Below, piece after piece: positions 37,884 to 46,958 of a stretch of DNA of 64,000 nt. The stretch lies in assembly GCA_019635775.1 (NCBI GenBank), contig JAHBYU010000001.1:970749-1034748 (forward strand), in the 5' to 3' direction. Origin of the DNA: Rhizobiaceae bacterium. GTDB lineage: Bacteria; Pseudomonadota; Alphaproteobacteria; Rhizobiales; Rhizobiaceae. The notes below the pieces were generated by a model, which saw only the letters and a list, made by a program, of their open reading frames with translations, was not told where the DNA came from and searched no databases. The position numbers and the translations under genes were made by a program. Within the stretch, counting starts at the first letter, position 1. Each line of letters opens with the position of its first letter.

Positions 37884-39257
37884 ATGCATTTTCGCAGCCT
37901 TCTCCTGCTAGGATTCGGCGCAAGCCTCGTTCTGAGCACTTCAGCATTCTCGGCGCCGCCTGTGGCGCCCGCTCCTGCTTCGGACGTTTCCTCCGTCGTG
38001 CAGGTGGCAACCAAGGAACAGGAAGCCGCTAAAAAGAAGAAGAAAAAGACCGCGACGAACAGCAAGACAAAGTCCAACAAGAAGACCGCTTCAAAGCCGC
38101 AGACGGAGGCCGAGAAGAAGGCCGCCAAACTGAAGGCTGACAAGGAAAAGGCGGCAAAGGAGAAGCTGGCCAAGGCCAACGCCGCAAAGGAAAAGGCCGC
38201 CAAGGCCAAGGCAGAGCGCGAAAAGAAGCTCGCTGCCCAGAAAGCGGAAAGAGAGAAGAAGGCGGCTGCGGCCAAGGTGGAGCGCGAGAAGAAGCTTGCC
38301 GCCCAGAAGGTCGAGCGTGAAAAGCTGGCCGCTGAGCGCGCCAAGGCTGCGGAAGAACGCAAGATCCGTCTCGCCAAGGAGGCTGAAGAACGGAAAATTG
38401 CGCGTGAGAAGGCTGCCGAAGAGCGGCGTATCGCACGTGAGAAGGCTCTGGAAGAACGCCGTATGGCAGCCGAAGCCAAGGCGAAGGCAGCCGAAGAACA
38501 GCGTCTTGCCAGGATCAAGGCCGAGCAGGAACGTCAGGCACAGATCGCCGCTGCCGCCGAAGCGGCGCGTCAGGCGGAGATCTCGCGGCTGGTTTCCATG
38601 GAAGTTGTCCAGACAGGAAACAACACCGAACTGCGCAGCGAGGCTGCCGTGCAGGCGGCGCCGCAGCAGACCGGTTTGTTCGCCAATATCTTCGGCGGCC
38701 AGCAGGCGATCCAGAAGCAGTCGATGTTGCCGGAGACGCGTGCGCTCGATGCCGCCATGGAACTGAAGGCGTCCAAGAAGCCATTCAAGGTGCGGCCGGA
38801 ATTCGTGCCGACTACGGTTGAGTTCAGCGGATATCCGCGCGGCACGATCGTGATCGATACGGCGGCGCACTATCTCTACCTCGTGGAGGGCACCAACAAG
38901 GCCCGTCGCTACGCCATCGCCGTCGGCAAGGACGGCCTGCAGTACAAGGGTACGGTCAAGGTTGGCGACAAGCAGGAATGGCCACGCTGGATTCCCACCA
39001 AGGAGATGCAGGCGCGCGAGCCCGCAAAATATGGCAAGTATGCCGATGGCATGCCCGGTGGCGGCGCGAATCCGCTAGGCGCGCGCGCGATCTACCTCTA
39101 CCAGAACGGTCGCGATACCCATCTGCGCATCCATGGCACGATCGCGCCGGAGACCATCGGCACCGACTCGTCGAACGGCTGCTTCCGCATGATCAACGAG
39201 CATGTGATCGATCTTTACCGCCGTGTGCCGGTCGGGACCGAGGTTGTTGTGCTTTAG
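37884..39257 (+). CDS. L,D-transpeptidase (YkuD) with long Lys/Ala/Glu coiled coil
   Basis: A 457-residue envelope protein. A signal peptide (MHFRSLLLLGFGASLVL, cleavage near AFSA-PPV) leads into a Lys/Ala/Glu-rich, likely coiled-coil region from about residue 45 to 230, with strongly repeated AEREKK and AEERKIA units. The C-terminal YkuD domain (about residues 310-457) has the catalytic IHGT ... SNGCFRM motif with the nucleophilic Cys. YkuD enzymes make 3-3 cross-links in peptidoglycan or attach lipoproteins; the charged rod may span the periplasm. The ATG is chosen since it starts the signal peptide. The gene sits between secG and pyrG and ends in a strong terminator. Confidence 0.88.
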   Translation: MHFRSLLLLGFGASLVLSTSAFSAPPVAPAPASDVSSVVQVATKEQEAAKKKKKKTATNSKTKSNKKTASKPQTEAEKKAAKLKADKEKAAKEKLAKANAAKEKAAKAKAEREKKLAAQKAEREKKAAAAKVEREKKLAAQKVEREKLAAERAKAAEERKIRLAKEAEERKIAREKAAEERRIAREKALEERRMAAEAKAKAAEEQRLARIKAEQERQAQIAAAAEAARQAEISRLVSMEVVQTGNNTELRSEAAVQAAPQQTGLFANIFGGQQAIQKQSMLPETRALDAAMELKASKKPFKVRPEFVPTTVEFSGYPRGTIVIDTAAHYLYLVEGTNKARRYAIAVGKDGLQYKGTVKVGDKQEWPRWIPTKEMQAREPAKYGKYADGMPGGGANPLGARAIYLYQNGRDTHLRIHGTIAPETIGTDSSNGCFRMINEHVIDLYRRVPVGTEVVVL

Positions 39258-39277
39258 ACATATCTAATAAAATGGTG

Positions 39278-39312
39278 AAGGGGCCGGTCTAGCGCCGGCC
39301 CCTTCCTTTTTG
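39278..39312 (+). terminator. Intrinsic terminator after the L,D-transpeptidase gene
   Basis: Arms AAGGGGCCGG and CCGGCCCCTT form a 10-bp GC-rich stem with a 7-nt loop and are followed by CCTTTTT. This is a textbook rho-independent terminator and separates the transpeptidase gene from pyrG. Confidence 0.85.
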
Positions 39313-39396
39313 TGCAGTCAGCCATGTTGAAATGGCTGGGCACGCGCCAAGATTTCGCTGGCGGAATCAGAATGCCCACGCTAAGCACCGACTCCC

Positions 39397-41025
39397 ATGG
39401 CGCGATATGTTTTCATCACCGGCGGCGTGGTTTCCTCCCTTGGCAAAGGCATTGCTGCAGCGGCTCTCGGGGCCCTGTTGCAGGCACGCGGTTATCGCGT
39501 GCGGATCAAGAAGCTCGATCCTTACCTGAACGTCGATCCGGGCACGATGAGCCCGTACCAGCACGGCGAGGTCTTCGTCACCGATGACGGGGCCGAGACG
39601 GATCTCGATCTCGGCCATTACGAGCGATTCACGAATCGCTCGGCCAACCAGGCCGACAACATCACGACCGGACGCATCTACAAGAACATCATCGAGCGCG
39701 AGCGTCGCGGAGACTATCTCGGCGCGACCGTCCAGGTCATTCCGCACGTCACCGACGAGATCAAGAATTTCGTGCGTGACGGCAACGACGATTTCGACTT
39801 CGTGCTCTGCGAGATCGGCGGCACCGTCGGTGACATTGAGGCGATGCCGTTCCTTGAGGCGATCCGGCAGCTCGGTAATGATCTGCCGCGAAACAACGCG
39901 GTCTATGTTCACCTGACCTTGATGCCCTACATTCCGGCGGCGGGCGAGTTGAAGACCAAGCCGACGCAGCATTCGGTCAAGGAATTGCGTTCGATCGGTA
40001 TCGCACCGGATATTCTGCTTGTCCGTGCAGATCGCGCCATTCCCAAGGAAGAGCGCAGGAAGCTCTCGCTTTTCTGCAATGTTCGGGAGTCGGCCGTCAT
40101 TCAAGCGCTGGATGTGGCTCACATTTACGACGTCCCTGTCGCCTATCACAAGGAGGGGCTGGATTCCGAAGTCCTTGCCGCGTTCGGCATCGAGCCGGCG
40201 CCAAAGCCCCGCATGGAGGCTTGGCAGCGGGTTTCGTCGCTGATCCACAATCCGGAAGGAGAGGTGACGATTGCGGTGGTAGGGAAATACACCGGCCTGA
40301 AGGATGCCTACAAATCACTGATCGAGGCGCTGGCGCACGGCGGCATGGCCAATCGAGTAAAGGTGAAGCTCGACTGGATAGAGAGCGAGATTTTCGAGAA
40401 GGAAGATCCTGCGCCATGGCTGGAGAAGGTGCATGGTATCCTCGTGCCCGGTGGTTTCGGCGAGCGGGGTTCCGAAGGCAAAATACTCGCCGCCAAATTC
40501 GCTCGCGAGCGCAAGGTGCCGTACTTCGGTATTTGCTTCGGTATGCAGATGGCCTGCCTCGAAGCTGCCCGATCGCTCGCAGGAATTGACAACGCATCTT
40601 CCACGGAGTTCGGCAATACCGATGAGCCCGTTGTCGGCCTCATGACGGAATGGCTGAAGGGAAACATGCTGGAGAAGCGTCGCGAGGCTGGCGATCTCGG
40701 GGGCACAATGCGTCTGGGCGCATACGATGCCACGTTGGCGCCCGATTCCAAGATCGCGGAGATTTACGGAAATACCCATATCTCGGAGCGCCATCGCCAC
40801 CGGTATGAAGTGAACATAGATTACAAGCAGCGGCTTGAGGAATGCGGTCTGGTCTTTGCCGGAATGTCGCCGGACGGGGTCTTGCCGGAAACGGTCGAAT
40901 ATCCGGACCACCCCTGGTTCATAGGCGTGCAGTATCATCCCGAACTGAAGAGCCGGCCACAGGAGCCCCATCCCCTGTTTGCATCCTTCATAGGGGCTGC
41001 TGTGGAGCAGAGCCGGCTGGTCTAG
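39397..41025 (+). CDS. pyrG: CTP synthase
   Basis: A 542-residue enzyme that aminates UTP to CTP using glutamine. The N-terminal synthetase has [20 protein letters not shown] (P-loop), [20 protein letters not shown] and GGTVGDIE. The C-terminal glutamine amidotransferase has the nucleophile region [16 protein letters not shown] with the catalytic Cys and the His/Glu pair in VQYHPELKS. Length is normal. It follows a strong terminator, so it probably has its own promoter in the 84 bp upstream. Convergent with the UGM gene (6 bp between stops). Confidence 0.97.
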   Translation: MARYVFITGGVVSSLGKGIAAAALGALLQARGYRVRIKKLDPYLNVDPGTMSPYQHGEVFVTDDGAETDLDLGHYERFTNRSANQADNITTGRIYKNIIERERRGDYLGATVQVIPHVTDEIKNFVRDGNDDFDFVLCEIGGTVGDIEAMPFLEAIRQLGNDLPRNNAVYVHLTLMPYIPAAGELKTKPTQHSVKELRSIGIAPDILLVRADRAIPKEERRKLSLFCNVRESAVIQALDVAHIYDVPVAYHKEGLDSEVLAAFGIEPAPKPRMEAWQRVSSLIHNPEGEVTIAVVGKYTGLKDAYKSLIEALAHGGMANRVKVKLDWIESEIFEKEDPAPWLEKVHGILVPGGFGERGSEGKILAAKFARERKVPYFGICFGMQMACLEAARSLAGIDNASSTEFGNTDEPVVGLMTEWLKGNMLEKRREAGDLGGTMRLGAYDATLAPDSKIAEIYGNTHISERHRHRYEVNIDYKQRLEECGLVFAGMSPDGVLPETVEYPDHPWFIGVQYHPELKSRPQEPHPLFASFIGAAVEQSRLV

Positions 41026-41031
41026 TCGCCA

Positions 41032-42180
41032 CTAGGCTTGTGCATGCGGAAAGGCTGGCATGGTGCCGCCAGATTGAACCGTCTCGAGAAAGGTGCTGCT
41101 CGCGCCCATCGCTTCTGAGATTGCCACATCCATGTCAAGGTACCGGAATGTTGCAAGCCGACCGATGAAGCTGACGCCTGCGACATTGTTGGCCGCCTGG
41201 CGATAGCTATCGAGCAAGGCTGAGCCACCAGCCAGGTTTACGGGATAATAGGGCGTATCCCCCGGCCCGCACTCGAAACTGTACTCGCGCGAACAAAGGC
41301 TACGGTCATGGTTTTCCCATGGCGCGAATTTCTTGTGCTCGGTGATGCGCGTGTAGGGTATGCCCACGTCTGGAAAGTTGACGGTAGGGCTCGCTTGGAA
41401 ATCACCGTCGACGCGAAAATCCTCGAAGCGCAATGATCGATAGGGCAAAAGACCGAATTCGTACTCGAAGAATGCGTCGAGCTCTCCAGTATAGAATATG
41501 TGCGAGAACTCCCGTTGGTCGGATGATCTCTTGAAGGTCGAGTTGAATTCAACGGAAATGGAGGGATGGTCGAGAATCCTGGAGATCATCTGGGTGTAGC
41601 CGTCACGAGGCATCCCCACCCGTGAATGATGAAAATAGGTTCTGTCCTGACTGAAGCGCAGTGGAAGCCGCCTGAACACCGATGCGGGAATCTCCTTTGG
41701 ATCGCGTCCCCATTGCTTCTGTGTATAACCCTTGAAAAACGCCTCATAGAGTTTAGGTCCGACAGTCGAAAGGGCCTGTTCTTCGAAGTTCCTTGGGGGA
41801 TACGCTAGCTGTACAGTGCAGGTTCTTACGTGATCTTCTGCCTCAGCAGCTGTGAAATCTTTCCCGAAAAAGAGCCTTAGCGTGTCGAGATTGATCGGCA
41901 AGGGGTACAGACGCTCACCCCGCTGGGCGTTGACTTTGAAGTCAAATGTTTCGAACTGGGAAAAACGGGACACGAAACGCCACACCTCCTCGTCGTCCGA
42001 ATGAAAGATGTGCGGGCCGTGGACATGTTTCATGATGCCCGTCTCGGGATCGCGCTCTGTATGGCAATGTCCTCCGACATGAGCCCTGGCTTCGACGACC
42101 TTTGTGGAATGGCCAGCATCAGCGAGGTTGCGTGCTACAGTAGCGCCCGAAATACCTGCACCGACGACGAGAACATCCAT
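41032..42180 (-). CDS. glf: UDP-galactopyranose mutase
   Basis: A 382-residue flavoenzyme that interconverts UDP-galactopyranose and UDP-galactofuranose. The FAD motif VVGAGISGATVARNLAD is at the N terminus, then the conserved HVHGPHIFHSDDEEVW (where most UGMs have YGPHIFHT), VNAQRGERLYPLPINLDTL, and the substrate-site YTQKQWGRDPKEIP. A C-terminal TRITEHKKFAPWE block is also typical. UDP-Galf feeds galactofuranose-containing O-antigen or exopolysaccharide. The gene is divergent from the GT90 gene, with start codons 25 bp apart, so their control must be linked. Base composition seems lower in GC than the flanks, which hints at transfer. Confidence 0.92.
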   Translation of the reverse strand: MDVLVVGAGISGATVARNLADAGHSTKVVEARAHVGGHCHTERDPETGIMKHVHGPHIFHSDDEEVWRFVSRFSQFETFDFKVNAQRGERLYPLPINLDTLRLFFGKDFTAAEAEDHVRTCTVQLAYPPRNFEEQALSTVGPKLYEAFFKGYTQKQWGRDPKEIPASVFRRLPLRFSQDRTYFHHSRVGMPRDGYTQMISRILDHPSISVEFNSTFKRSSDQREFSHIFYTGELDAFFEYEFGLLPYRSLRFEDFRVDGDFQASPTVNFPDVGIPYTRITEHKKFAPWENHDRSLCSREYSFECGPGDTPYYPVNLAGGSALLDSYRQAANNVAGVSFIGRLATFRYLDMDVAISEAMGASSTFLETVQSGGTMPAFPHAQA

Positions 42181-42205
42181 GATTCACTACCCTGAAGAAG
42201 AACGT

Positions 42206-43186
42206 ATGCTTACCTTCGGCGCAGAATTGCTGTCCGCGTCGCCGATTCCGGTCGTGGTTAGAAAGCAGCATCGACATGGTCTGAGCCGTTTGATCATGCG
42301 CCACAAGCTTCGGGATGGAGAAATATACTGCACTTTCTCCGGGGGCAAACTGCGTTTGGTTTATCGTCGGCCGTGGAAGATAAGGCACATACAGCAGTGC
42401 AGCCTTATCTCTGAAGCATTGGCCCTTCTGGGTCTCAAAGACCTTCCCCCGTTCTACCTTAATACGGCCGACAAGCCACTCGATACGGAGTTCCGCCCGG
42501 CAACGGTTTTTAGCAACTGTTCTGTCGACGGCTATCCAGATGTAGCAGCGCCGGACTTTGTCTACAGCGGGTGGCCTGAGGCCAAATTCGAGGACTTCGA
42601 TGCAAAGGCTCGATCGCTTGCGAAAGCGTCTTTGTCGGAGCCCGCTTTCGACCGTGCATTCTGGATGGGGCGTGTCTTTGTTCCGGCTCGCGAGTCGCTT
42701 GCAGAGTTCTGCAAGGGGCGCGCATCTGACGTAGAGATTGTCGATTCATCGAAGAACTACAATCAGTCGATCCATCTCTATAACGGTTCATTTATGACGA
42801 TGGAGGATCAGGTCGCAAAGTATCGCTATATGATTGATGTCGAAGGACTGGGCTATAGTGGTCGCCTGAAGCTCTTCCTTCATGCCCATCGCGCCTTGTT
42901 GATGCTGGATCGTCCCTACAAGGAGTATTTCTACGACGAGATGGAAGCCTTCAGGCACTATATACCTGTTGGTCGCTATGGTTCCGACGTCTTGGAGCGG
43001 ATCGACTGGCTTCGTTCCAATCCCAGGCGCGAGGCCGAGATCATCAATGAAGCACAGGAGTTTGCGCGCCGAAGGCTTACACGCCAAAAGGCGATCGAGA
43101 GCTGGGCGAAATTGCTCGAAGAACATATCGGTGCTGGCGGCCGCTTGCGTTTCGCAGGCGAGAGTTTACCTCAGCCTCTGACTTGA
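42206..43186 (+). CDS. GT90 family glycosyltransferase (CAP10/LPS-modifying type)
   Basis: The 326-residue protein matches GT90, the family of CAP10, Rumi/POGLUT and bacterial LPS-modifying transferases. Its diagnostic region runs from about residue 205 to 255 (KYRYMIDVEGLGYSGRLKL, then LLMLDRPYKEYFYDEM and HYIPVGRYGSD), which is the nucleotide-sugar site. No membrane helix or signal peptide is evident. The start chosen is the ATG with AAGAAGAA before it; an upstream in-frame ATG at 42179 overlaps the start codon of the divergent UGM gene. Because it pairs with UGM, a role in making a Galf-bearing surface glycan is likely, but known GT90 donors are UDP-Xyl or UDP-Glc, so the donor is not assigned. 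Confidence 0.85.
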   Translation: MLTFGAELLSASPIPVVVRKQHRHGLSRLIMRHKLRDGEIYCTFSGGKLRLVYRRPWKIRHIQQCSLISEALALLGLKDLPPFYLNTADKPLDTEFRPATVFSNCSVDGYPDVAAPDFVYSGWPEAKFEDFDAKARSLAKASLSEPAFDRAFWMGRVFVPARESLAEFCKGRASDVEIVDSSKNYNQSIHLYNGSFMTMEDQVAKYRYMIDVEGLGYSGRLKLFLHAHRALLMLDRPYKEYFYDEMEAFRHYIPVGRYGSDVLERIDWLRSNPRREAEIINEAQEFARRRLTRQKAIESWAKLLEEHIGAGGRLRFAGESLPQPLT

Positions 43187-43226
43187 TGCATCGTACGAGC
43201 GGATTCCTGGATTGAGGGGCAGGGGA

Positions 43227-45275
43227 TTGGATAAAGAAGTCCGGACAGAAATGTCCCCGGAGCGAAGCGAATCTCCCGGGTCAGGATGGCGATGGTCGCG
43301 CCCACTTCGTGTCCATCTGAGCTTCATCATAGTCCTGCTGCTTCTCGCGCTTTCGGTTCCACTGATGTGGATAACGTTCCAGGAGGGGCGGCAGGCGGCA
43401 CTCGCTTCGGCCGAGCAGCAGATGCGCCTCCTGTCGCGCAACACGGTCGATCTTTTCAGTAGCGCTTTTCGCGATGGCTATTCAACGATCACGGTTGGCG
43501 CCGTTTTGCCTTCGCTCGCTGCCGATCCCGCGTTCCACATGGATGCGAAGCGTGAGTTTTTCGTGCGGACGTTGAAGGGATCTCCACATCTTGATGCCGT
43601 CTATGTCGGGTATCCGGATGGTGCTTTCGTCCACATCATCCGGGTTGCGCGGAGCGAGCGCTGGCGCGACGCAGTCGGGGCGCCGGCCGAGGCGATGTTC
43701 GGTTTGCGTGTCGTGACGCGAAGCACGGACGAGCGCGCGGTCTCAACATGGTATTTTCTTGACGGGGACGGCCGGCAACTAGGCGCGGGGCCTGCCAGAG
43801 AGGTGGACTTCGATCCCCGTCGTCGTCCCTGGTACAGGGCCGCCGTCGGCAAAGGCGATCCCATCTCCTACGGACCCTATACGTCCGCAAGCACAGACGC
43901 GCTTACCCTCACCCTTGCCGGTACGATGACAACCGACGGCAGGATCGTCATCGGTGTCGATATCATGCTCGAGACGATCGCAGAGATGCTCGTCGAGCAT
44001 GCTGTTTCGGCAAACTCCATCGGTTACGTCTTTGACCGCGACGGAAAGCTTATCGTCCATTCCGATCCTGTCGTCATGGCCGAACTGGTTGACCAGTTGT
44101 CAAACACGTCTGCCGGAAACCGGGCCTTCGCATCCAACGATGCAGAGCTTGTAGCCCAGGTCGTCGCGCGGGGGGGCGTCGTAGAGGAGAGTGCCGTCGA
44201 GAATGACCATGTTCTCACAGCCGTCGAAGGCCTTCTGAAAGGCATTTTCGACGAAGCGGGCGGGGACCTGTTCGAGTTTCAGGTTGGGAAGTCCGCCTGG
44301 CTCGGACATGTGGGATCGGTCAATGTCGGGGGCTCGGATTTGCTTGGTGGCTACAAGGTAGTCATCGCCGCGCCGGTCAATGACTTTACTGCTGCAAGCG
44401 TGGAGCTCCTGAAGCAGAAGCTGATGGTGGCGGGGCTTTTTGTCATCTTCGGTGTGCTGCTGGCCCTCTTCATATCCCGTCGCATAAGTCGGGCGCTGTT
44501 CTCGCTTGCACAGGATGCAAACCAGATCGGCAATCTCGATTTTCATGGCTGGCAGGTCCCCAGTTCTCACATCAGCGAGATCAATATGCTCGGGCGGGCG
44601 ATCTCTTCCGCGCGCGACGCCATTCACACCTTTGCAATTTACGTACCGCGCGAACTCGTTCGCCAGATCGTCGCGTCCAACATGACAGCGGGTGCCGGCC
44701 AGAGGCGGGAGGTGACGGTTCTGTTCACCGACATCCGGGACTTCACGACGATCTCAGAGCAGCGATCTCCTGAAGAAGTGGTGGAGATGCTTGGCGAATA
44801 TTTCGAGACGATGAACGTAATCGTCGAACGCCACAGCGGCGTCATCGTCCAGTACCTGGGAGACTCTATTTACGCCATGTGGAATGCGCCGACCGAAAAT
44901 CCGGACCATGTGGTGGATGCATGCCGTTGCGCCTTGGAATTGAAGGCCGCAATAGATGCGTTGAATGAGAAGAGCAGGCGCAGCGGTCGTGCCGAACTGG
45001 TGACACGCTTTGGCCTGCATACCGGAATCGCGGTTGTCGGCAGCGTGGGGGCCGAAGAACGCAAGCAGTACACGGCGATGGGAGACACCGTGAACGTTGC
45101 CTCGCGTCTCGAGGGAATGAACAAGCAGTTTGGGACCACGATCCTTGCAAGTGCCGCGGTCAAGGACCGCGCAGGCGCTACGGTTTGCTTCAGGCCCCTG
45201 GGCGCGGCGACTGCAAAGGGGCGTCACGAGCAGATCGAGGTGTTCGAGCTGCTTCAGGCCCATTCCGAGGCCTGA
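43227..45275 (+). CDS. Membrane-bound class III adenylate/guanylate cyclase with Cache sensor
   Basis: A 682-residue signalling enzyme. A first membrane helix (SFIIVLLLLALSVPLMW, about residues 32-50) is followed by a ~340-residue periplasmic double-Cache sensor region (PRRRPWYRAAV and VGVDIMLETI-like blocks), a second helix (LMVAGLFVIFGVLLALFI), a HAMP-like linker and a class III cyclase domain. In the cyclase domain the metal Asp residues fall at Asp502 (VTVLFTDIRDFTTI) and Asp546 (YLGDSIYAMW). The dimer helix and the YTAMGDTVNVASRLE block are intact, so it should be active and make cAMP (or cGMP). The start is taken as TTG with an AGGGGCAGGGG site; an ATG eight codons later is also possible. 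It lies between the GT90 gene and secE. Confidence 0.88.
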   Translation: MDKEVRTEMSPERSESPGSGWRWSRPLRVHLSFIIVLLLLALSVPLMWITFQEGRQAALASAEQQMRLLSRNTVDLFSSAFRDGYSTITVGAVLPSLAADPAFHMDAKREFFVRTLKGSPHLDAVYVGYPDGAFVHIIRVARSERWRDAVGAPAEAMFGLRVVTRSTDERAVSTWYFLDGDGRQLGAGPAREVDFDPRRRPWYRAAVGKGDPISYGPYTSASTDALTLTLAGTMTTDGRIVIGVDIMLETIAEMLVEHAVSANSIGYVFDRDGKLIVHSDPVVMAELVDQLSNTSAGNRAFASNDAELVAQVVARGGVVEESAVENDHVLTAVEGLLKGIFDEAGGDLFEFQVGKSAWLGHVGSVNVGGSDLLGGYKVVIAAPVNDFTAASVELLKQKLMVAGLFVIFGVLLALFISRRISRALFSLAQDANQIGNLDFHGWQVPSSHISEINMLGRAISSARDAIHTFAIYVPRELVRQIVASNMTAGAGQRREVTVLFTDIRDFTTISEQRSPEEVVEMLGEYFETMNVIVERHSGVIVQYLGDSIYAMWNAPTENPDHVVDACRCALELKAAIDALNEKSRRSGRAELVTRFGLHTGIAVVGSVGAEERKQYTAMGDTVNVASRLEGMNKQFGTTILASAAVKDRAGATVCFRPLGAATAKGRHEQIEVFELLQAHSEA

Positions 45276-45588
45276 CCTACCCAAAGTATGCCCATACCAA
45301 CGTCTACCGCAAATGGCTGGATCGGCTCGGCTGGCAGCCGAGCCAGCAAACAATGCCTGGGGGTTGCGGTCGCTGGCGTTTCGCGCAATAGGCACTTGTT
45401 AAAACCGATGGCACGTTATATATCGGCTGCAGATACCTACGGCGCGCTGAGGGGGAAACCGTCTTTGCGCGCCCAAATTGCTTGGCTAAACCTTTTGTGA
45501 TTCGCGGTCAAATCGAATGCCGCTAGCAGGTCCGGCCAGCTTAACAGAAAACTCTCCGGGTTGAACCGGGGGCGGCAGGACAAGCGGC
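45276..45588 (+). other. 313-bp region between the cyclase gene and secE
   Basis: No gene or tRNA is visible. A perfect 9-bp hairpin (45324-45332 with 45336-45344, loop GGC) lies near the 5' end and may end the cyclase transcript, although no T run follows. A good promoter for the secE-nusG-rpl-rpo supercluster lies at 45395-45422. In several rhizobia a tRNA-Trp gene stands just before secE; I looked for its conserved T-loop and acceptor ends and did not find it. Confidence 0.5.
45395..45422 (+). promoter_or_regulatory. Candidate promoter of the secE-nusG-rpl-rpo supercluster
   Basis: CTTGTT (45395-45400) and TATATA (45417-45422) are spaced by 16 bp and match rhizobial housekeeping promoters. 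The mRNA would start about 160 bp before the secE ATG, leaving a long 5' leader. The call rests on consensus and position. Confidence 0.45.
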
Positions 45589-45792
45589 ATGGCGTCGAAA
45601 ACCACGAACCCTTTTACCTTCCTGCAACAGGTTAGGGCGGAAACCGCCAAGGTTACGTGGCCGTCCCGGCGCGAGACGCTGATTTCGTCAGCAATGGTGT
45701 TGGCTTTTGCTGCTCTGGCAATGATCTTTTTCTTTCTCGCCGACCAGATCATGGCTTTCGGTGTGGAATTGATCCTCGGCGTTGGCCGCTGA
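45589..45792 (+). CDS. secE: Preprotein translocase subunit SecE
   Basis: A 67-residue SecE, the small essential subunit that clamps SecY. The amphipathic cytosolic helix FLQQVRAETAKVTWPSR with the conserved KVTWP is followed by one membrane helix (LISSAMVLAFAALAMIFFFLAD). This short single-helix form is normal for alphaproteobacteria, unlike the three-helix E. coli protein. It is the first gene of the secE-nusG-rplKA-rplJL-rpoBC supercluster, with nusG 29 bp downstream. Confidence 0.95.
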   Translation: MASKTTNPFTFLQQVRAETAKVTWPSRRETLISSAMVLAFAALAMIFFFLADQIMAFGVELILGVGR

Positions 45793-45821
45793 CCGCTCGT
45801 TTTTTGGGAGACTCTATCGGA

Positions 45822-46361
45822 ATGACTGCGCGGTGGTACATCGTCCACGCCTATTCGAACTTCGAAAAGAAGGTCGCGGAGGACATCGACAACAAGGCCA
45901 AGCAGAAGGGTCTCAGGGATCGCATAGAGCAGATCGTGGTTCCTACCGAGAAGGTTGTTGAAGTTCGTCGCGGCAAGAAGGTCGATGCCGAGCGCAAGTT
46001 CTTCCCCGGTTACGTGCTGATGAAGGCTGACCTCAACGATGCCGTTATCAGCCTTGTGAAAAATACGCCGCGCGTCACCGGGTTCCTCGGCGAGGACAAG
46101 CAATCGTCCAAGCCGATGCACATCACGGAGAAAGAGGCCGAGCGCATCCTGCATCAGGTGCAGGAGGGCGTGGAGCGGCCCAAGCCTTCCGTGACGTTCG
46201 AGATTGGTGAGCAGGTGCGCGTCTCGGATGGTCCGTTCGCGTCCTTCAACGGCGTTGTACAGGACGTCGATGAGGAGCGCGCTCGTCTCAAGGTGGAAGT
46301 TTCGATCTTCGGCCGGGCTGTGCCCGTGGATCTGGAATTCGGTCAGGTCGAAAAGGGCTGA
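45822..46361 (+). CDS. nusG: Transcription elongation/termination factor NusG
   Basis: A 179-residue NusG. The N-terminal NGN domain (MTARWYIVHAYSNFEKKVAED, then FFPGYVLMKADLND and TPRVTGFLG) contacts RNA polymerase. The C-terminal KOW domain (FEIGEQVRVSDGPFASFNGVVQDVD) binds Rho or ribosomal S10. It follows secE and precedes rplK by 164 bp. Both domains are intact and the length is standard. Confidence 0.97.
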   Translation: MTARWYIVHAYSNFEKKVAEDIDNKAKQKGLRDRIEQIVVPTEKVVEVRRGKKVDAERKFFPGYVLMKADLNDAVISLVKNTPRVTGFLGEDKQSSKPMHITEKEAERILHQVQEGVERPKPSVTFEIGEQVRVSDGPFASFNGVVQDVDEERARLKVEVSIFGRAVPVDLEFGQVEKG

Positions 46362-46525
46362 CCGGTCTGTCTGTCGCCGCACGCGCGGTGATGGATGGGA
46401 GTCGCGATGCTTTCGCGACTTGAACAGGTGGAAGGTGAGGGCGGCTCTAGCCGGCTGTCTAAACCGGACCACCGCACTGCAACCGCCGGACCAGTATTGG
46501 CCGGCACCAAACAGAGGCAGAGAGA

Positions 46526-46954
46526 ATGGCTAAGAAGATCGCAGGCCAGCTCAAGCTCCAGGTTCCCGCAGGGTCGGCCACGCCGTCGCCTCCGATCGGG
46601 CCGGCGCTTGGTCAGCGCGGCATCAACATCATGGAATTCTGCAAGGCGTTCAACGCGCAGTCGCAGGAGATGGAGAAGGGTTCGCCCATTCCCGTCGTCA
46701 TCACCTATTATCAGGACAAGTCGTTCACCTTCGTCATGAAGACGCCTCCGGTGAGCTTCTTCCTCAAGAAGGCTGCGAACCTGAAGTCGGGCTCCAAGGA
46801 GCCGGGCAAGGTCAAGGCCGGGCAGATCAGCGCTGCCAAGGTGCGCGAGATTGCCGAGGCAAAAATGAAGGATCTGAACGCAAACGACGTCGATGCGGCC
46901 ATCAAGATGGTCGAGGGCTCTGCCCGTTCGATGGGTCTGGAAGTGGTGGGCTGA
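46526..46954 (+). CDS. rplK: 50S ribosomal protein L11
   Basis: A 142-residue L11. The N-terminal lysine-rich start [30 protein letters not shown] and the proline-rich hinge, followed by the C-terminal rRNA-binding domain ([19 protein letters not shown]), are all typical. L11 forms the GTPase-associated centre with 23S rRNA and is needed for RelA stimulation. The ATG lies 4 bp before the next ORF start (rplA), so both are coupled. Confidence 0.97.
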   Translation: MAKKIAGQLKLQVPAGSATPSPPIGPALGQRGINIMEFCKAFNAQSQEMEKGSPIPVVITYYQDKSFTFVMKTPPVSFFLKKAANLKSGSKEPGKVKAGQISAAKVREIAEAKMKDLNANDVDAAIKMVEGSARSMGLEVVG

Positions 46955-46958
46955 TACG

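Noticed and set aside
45276-45588. tRNA-Trp before secE
   Set aside because: Expected from some rhizobial maps, but no T-loop, acceptor end or CCA anticodon arm could be found in either strand of the gap.
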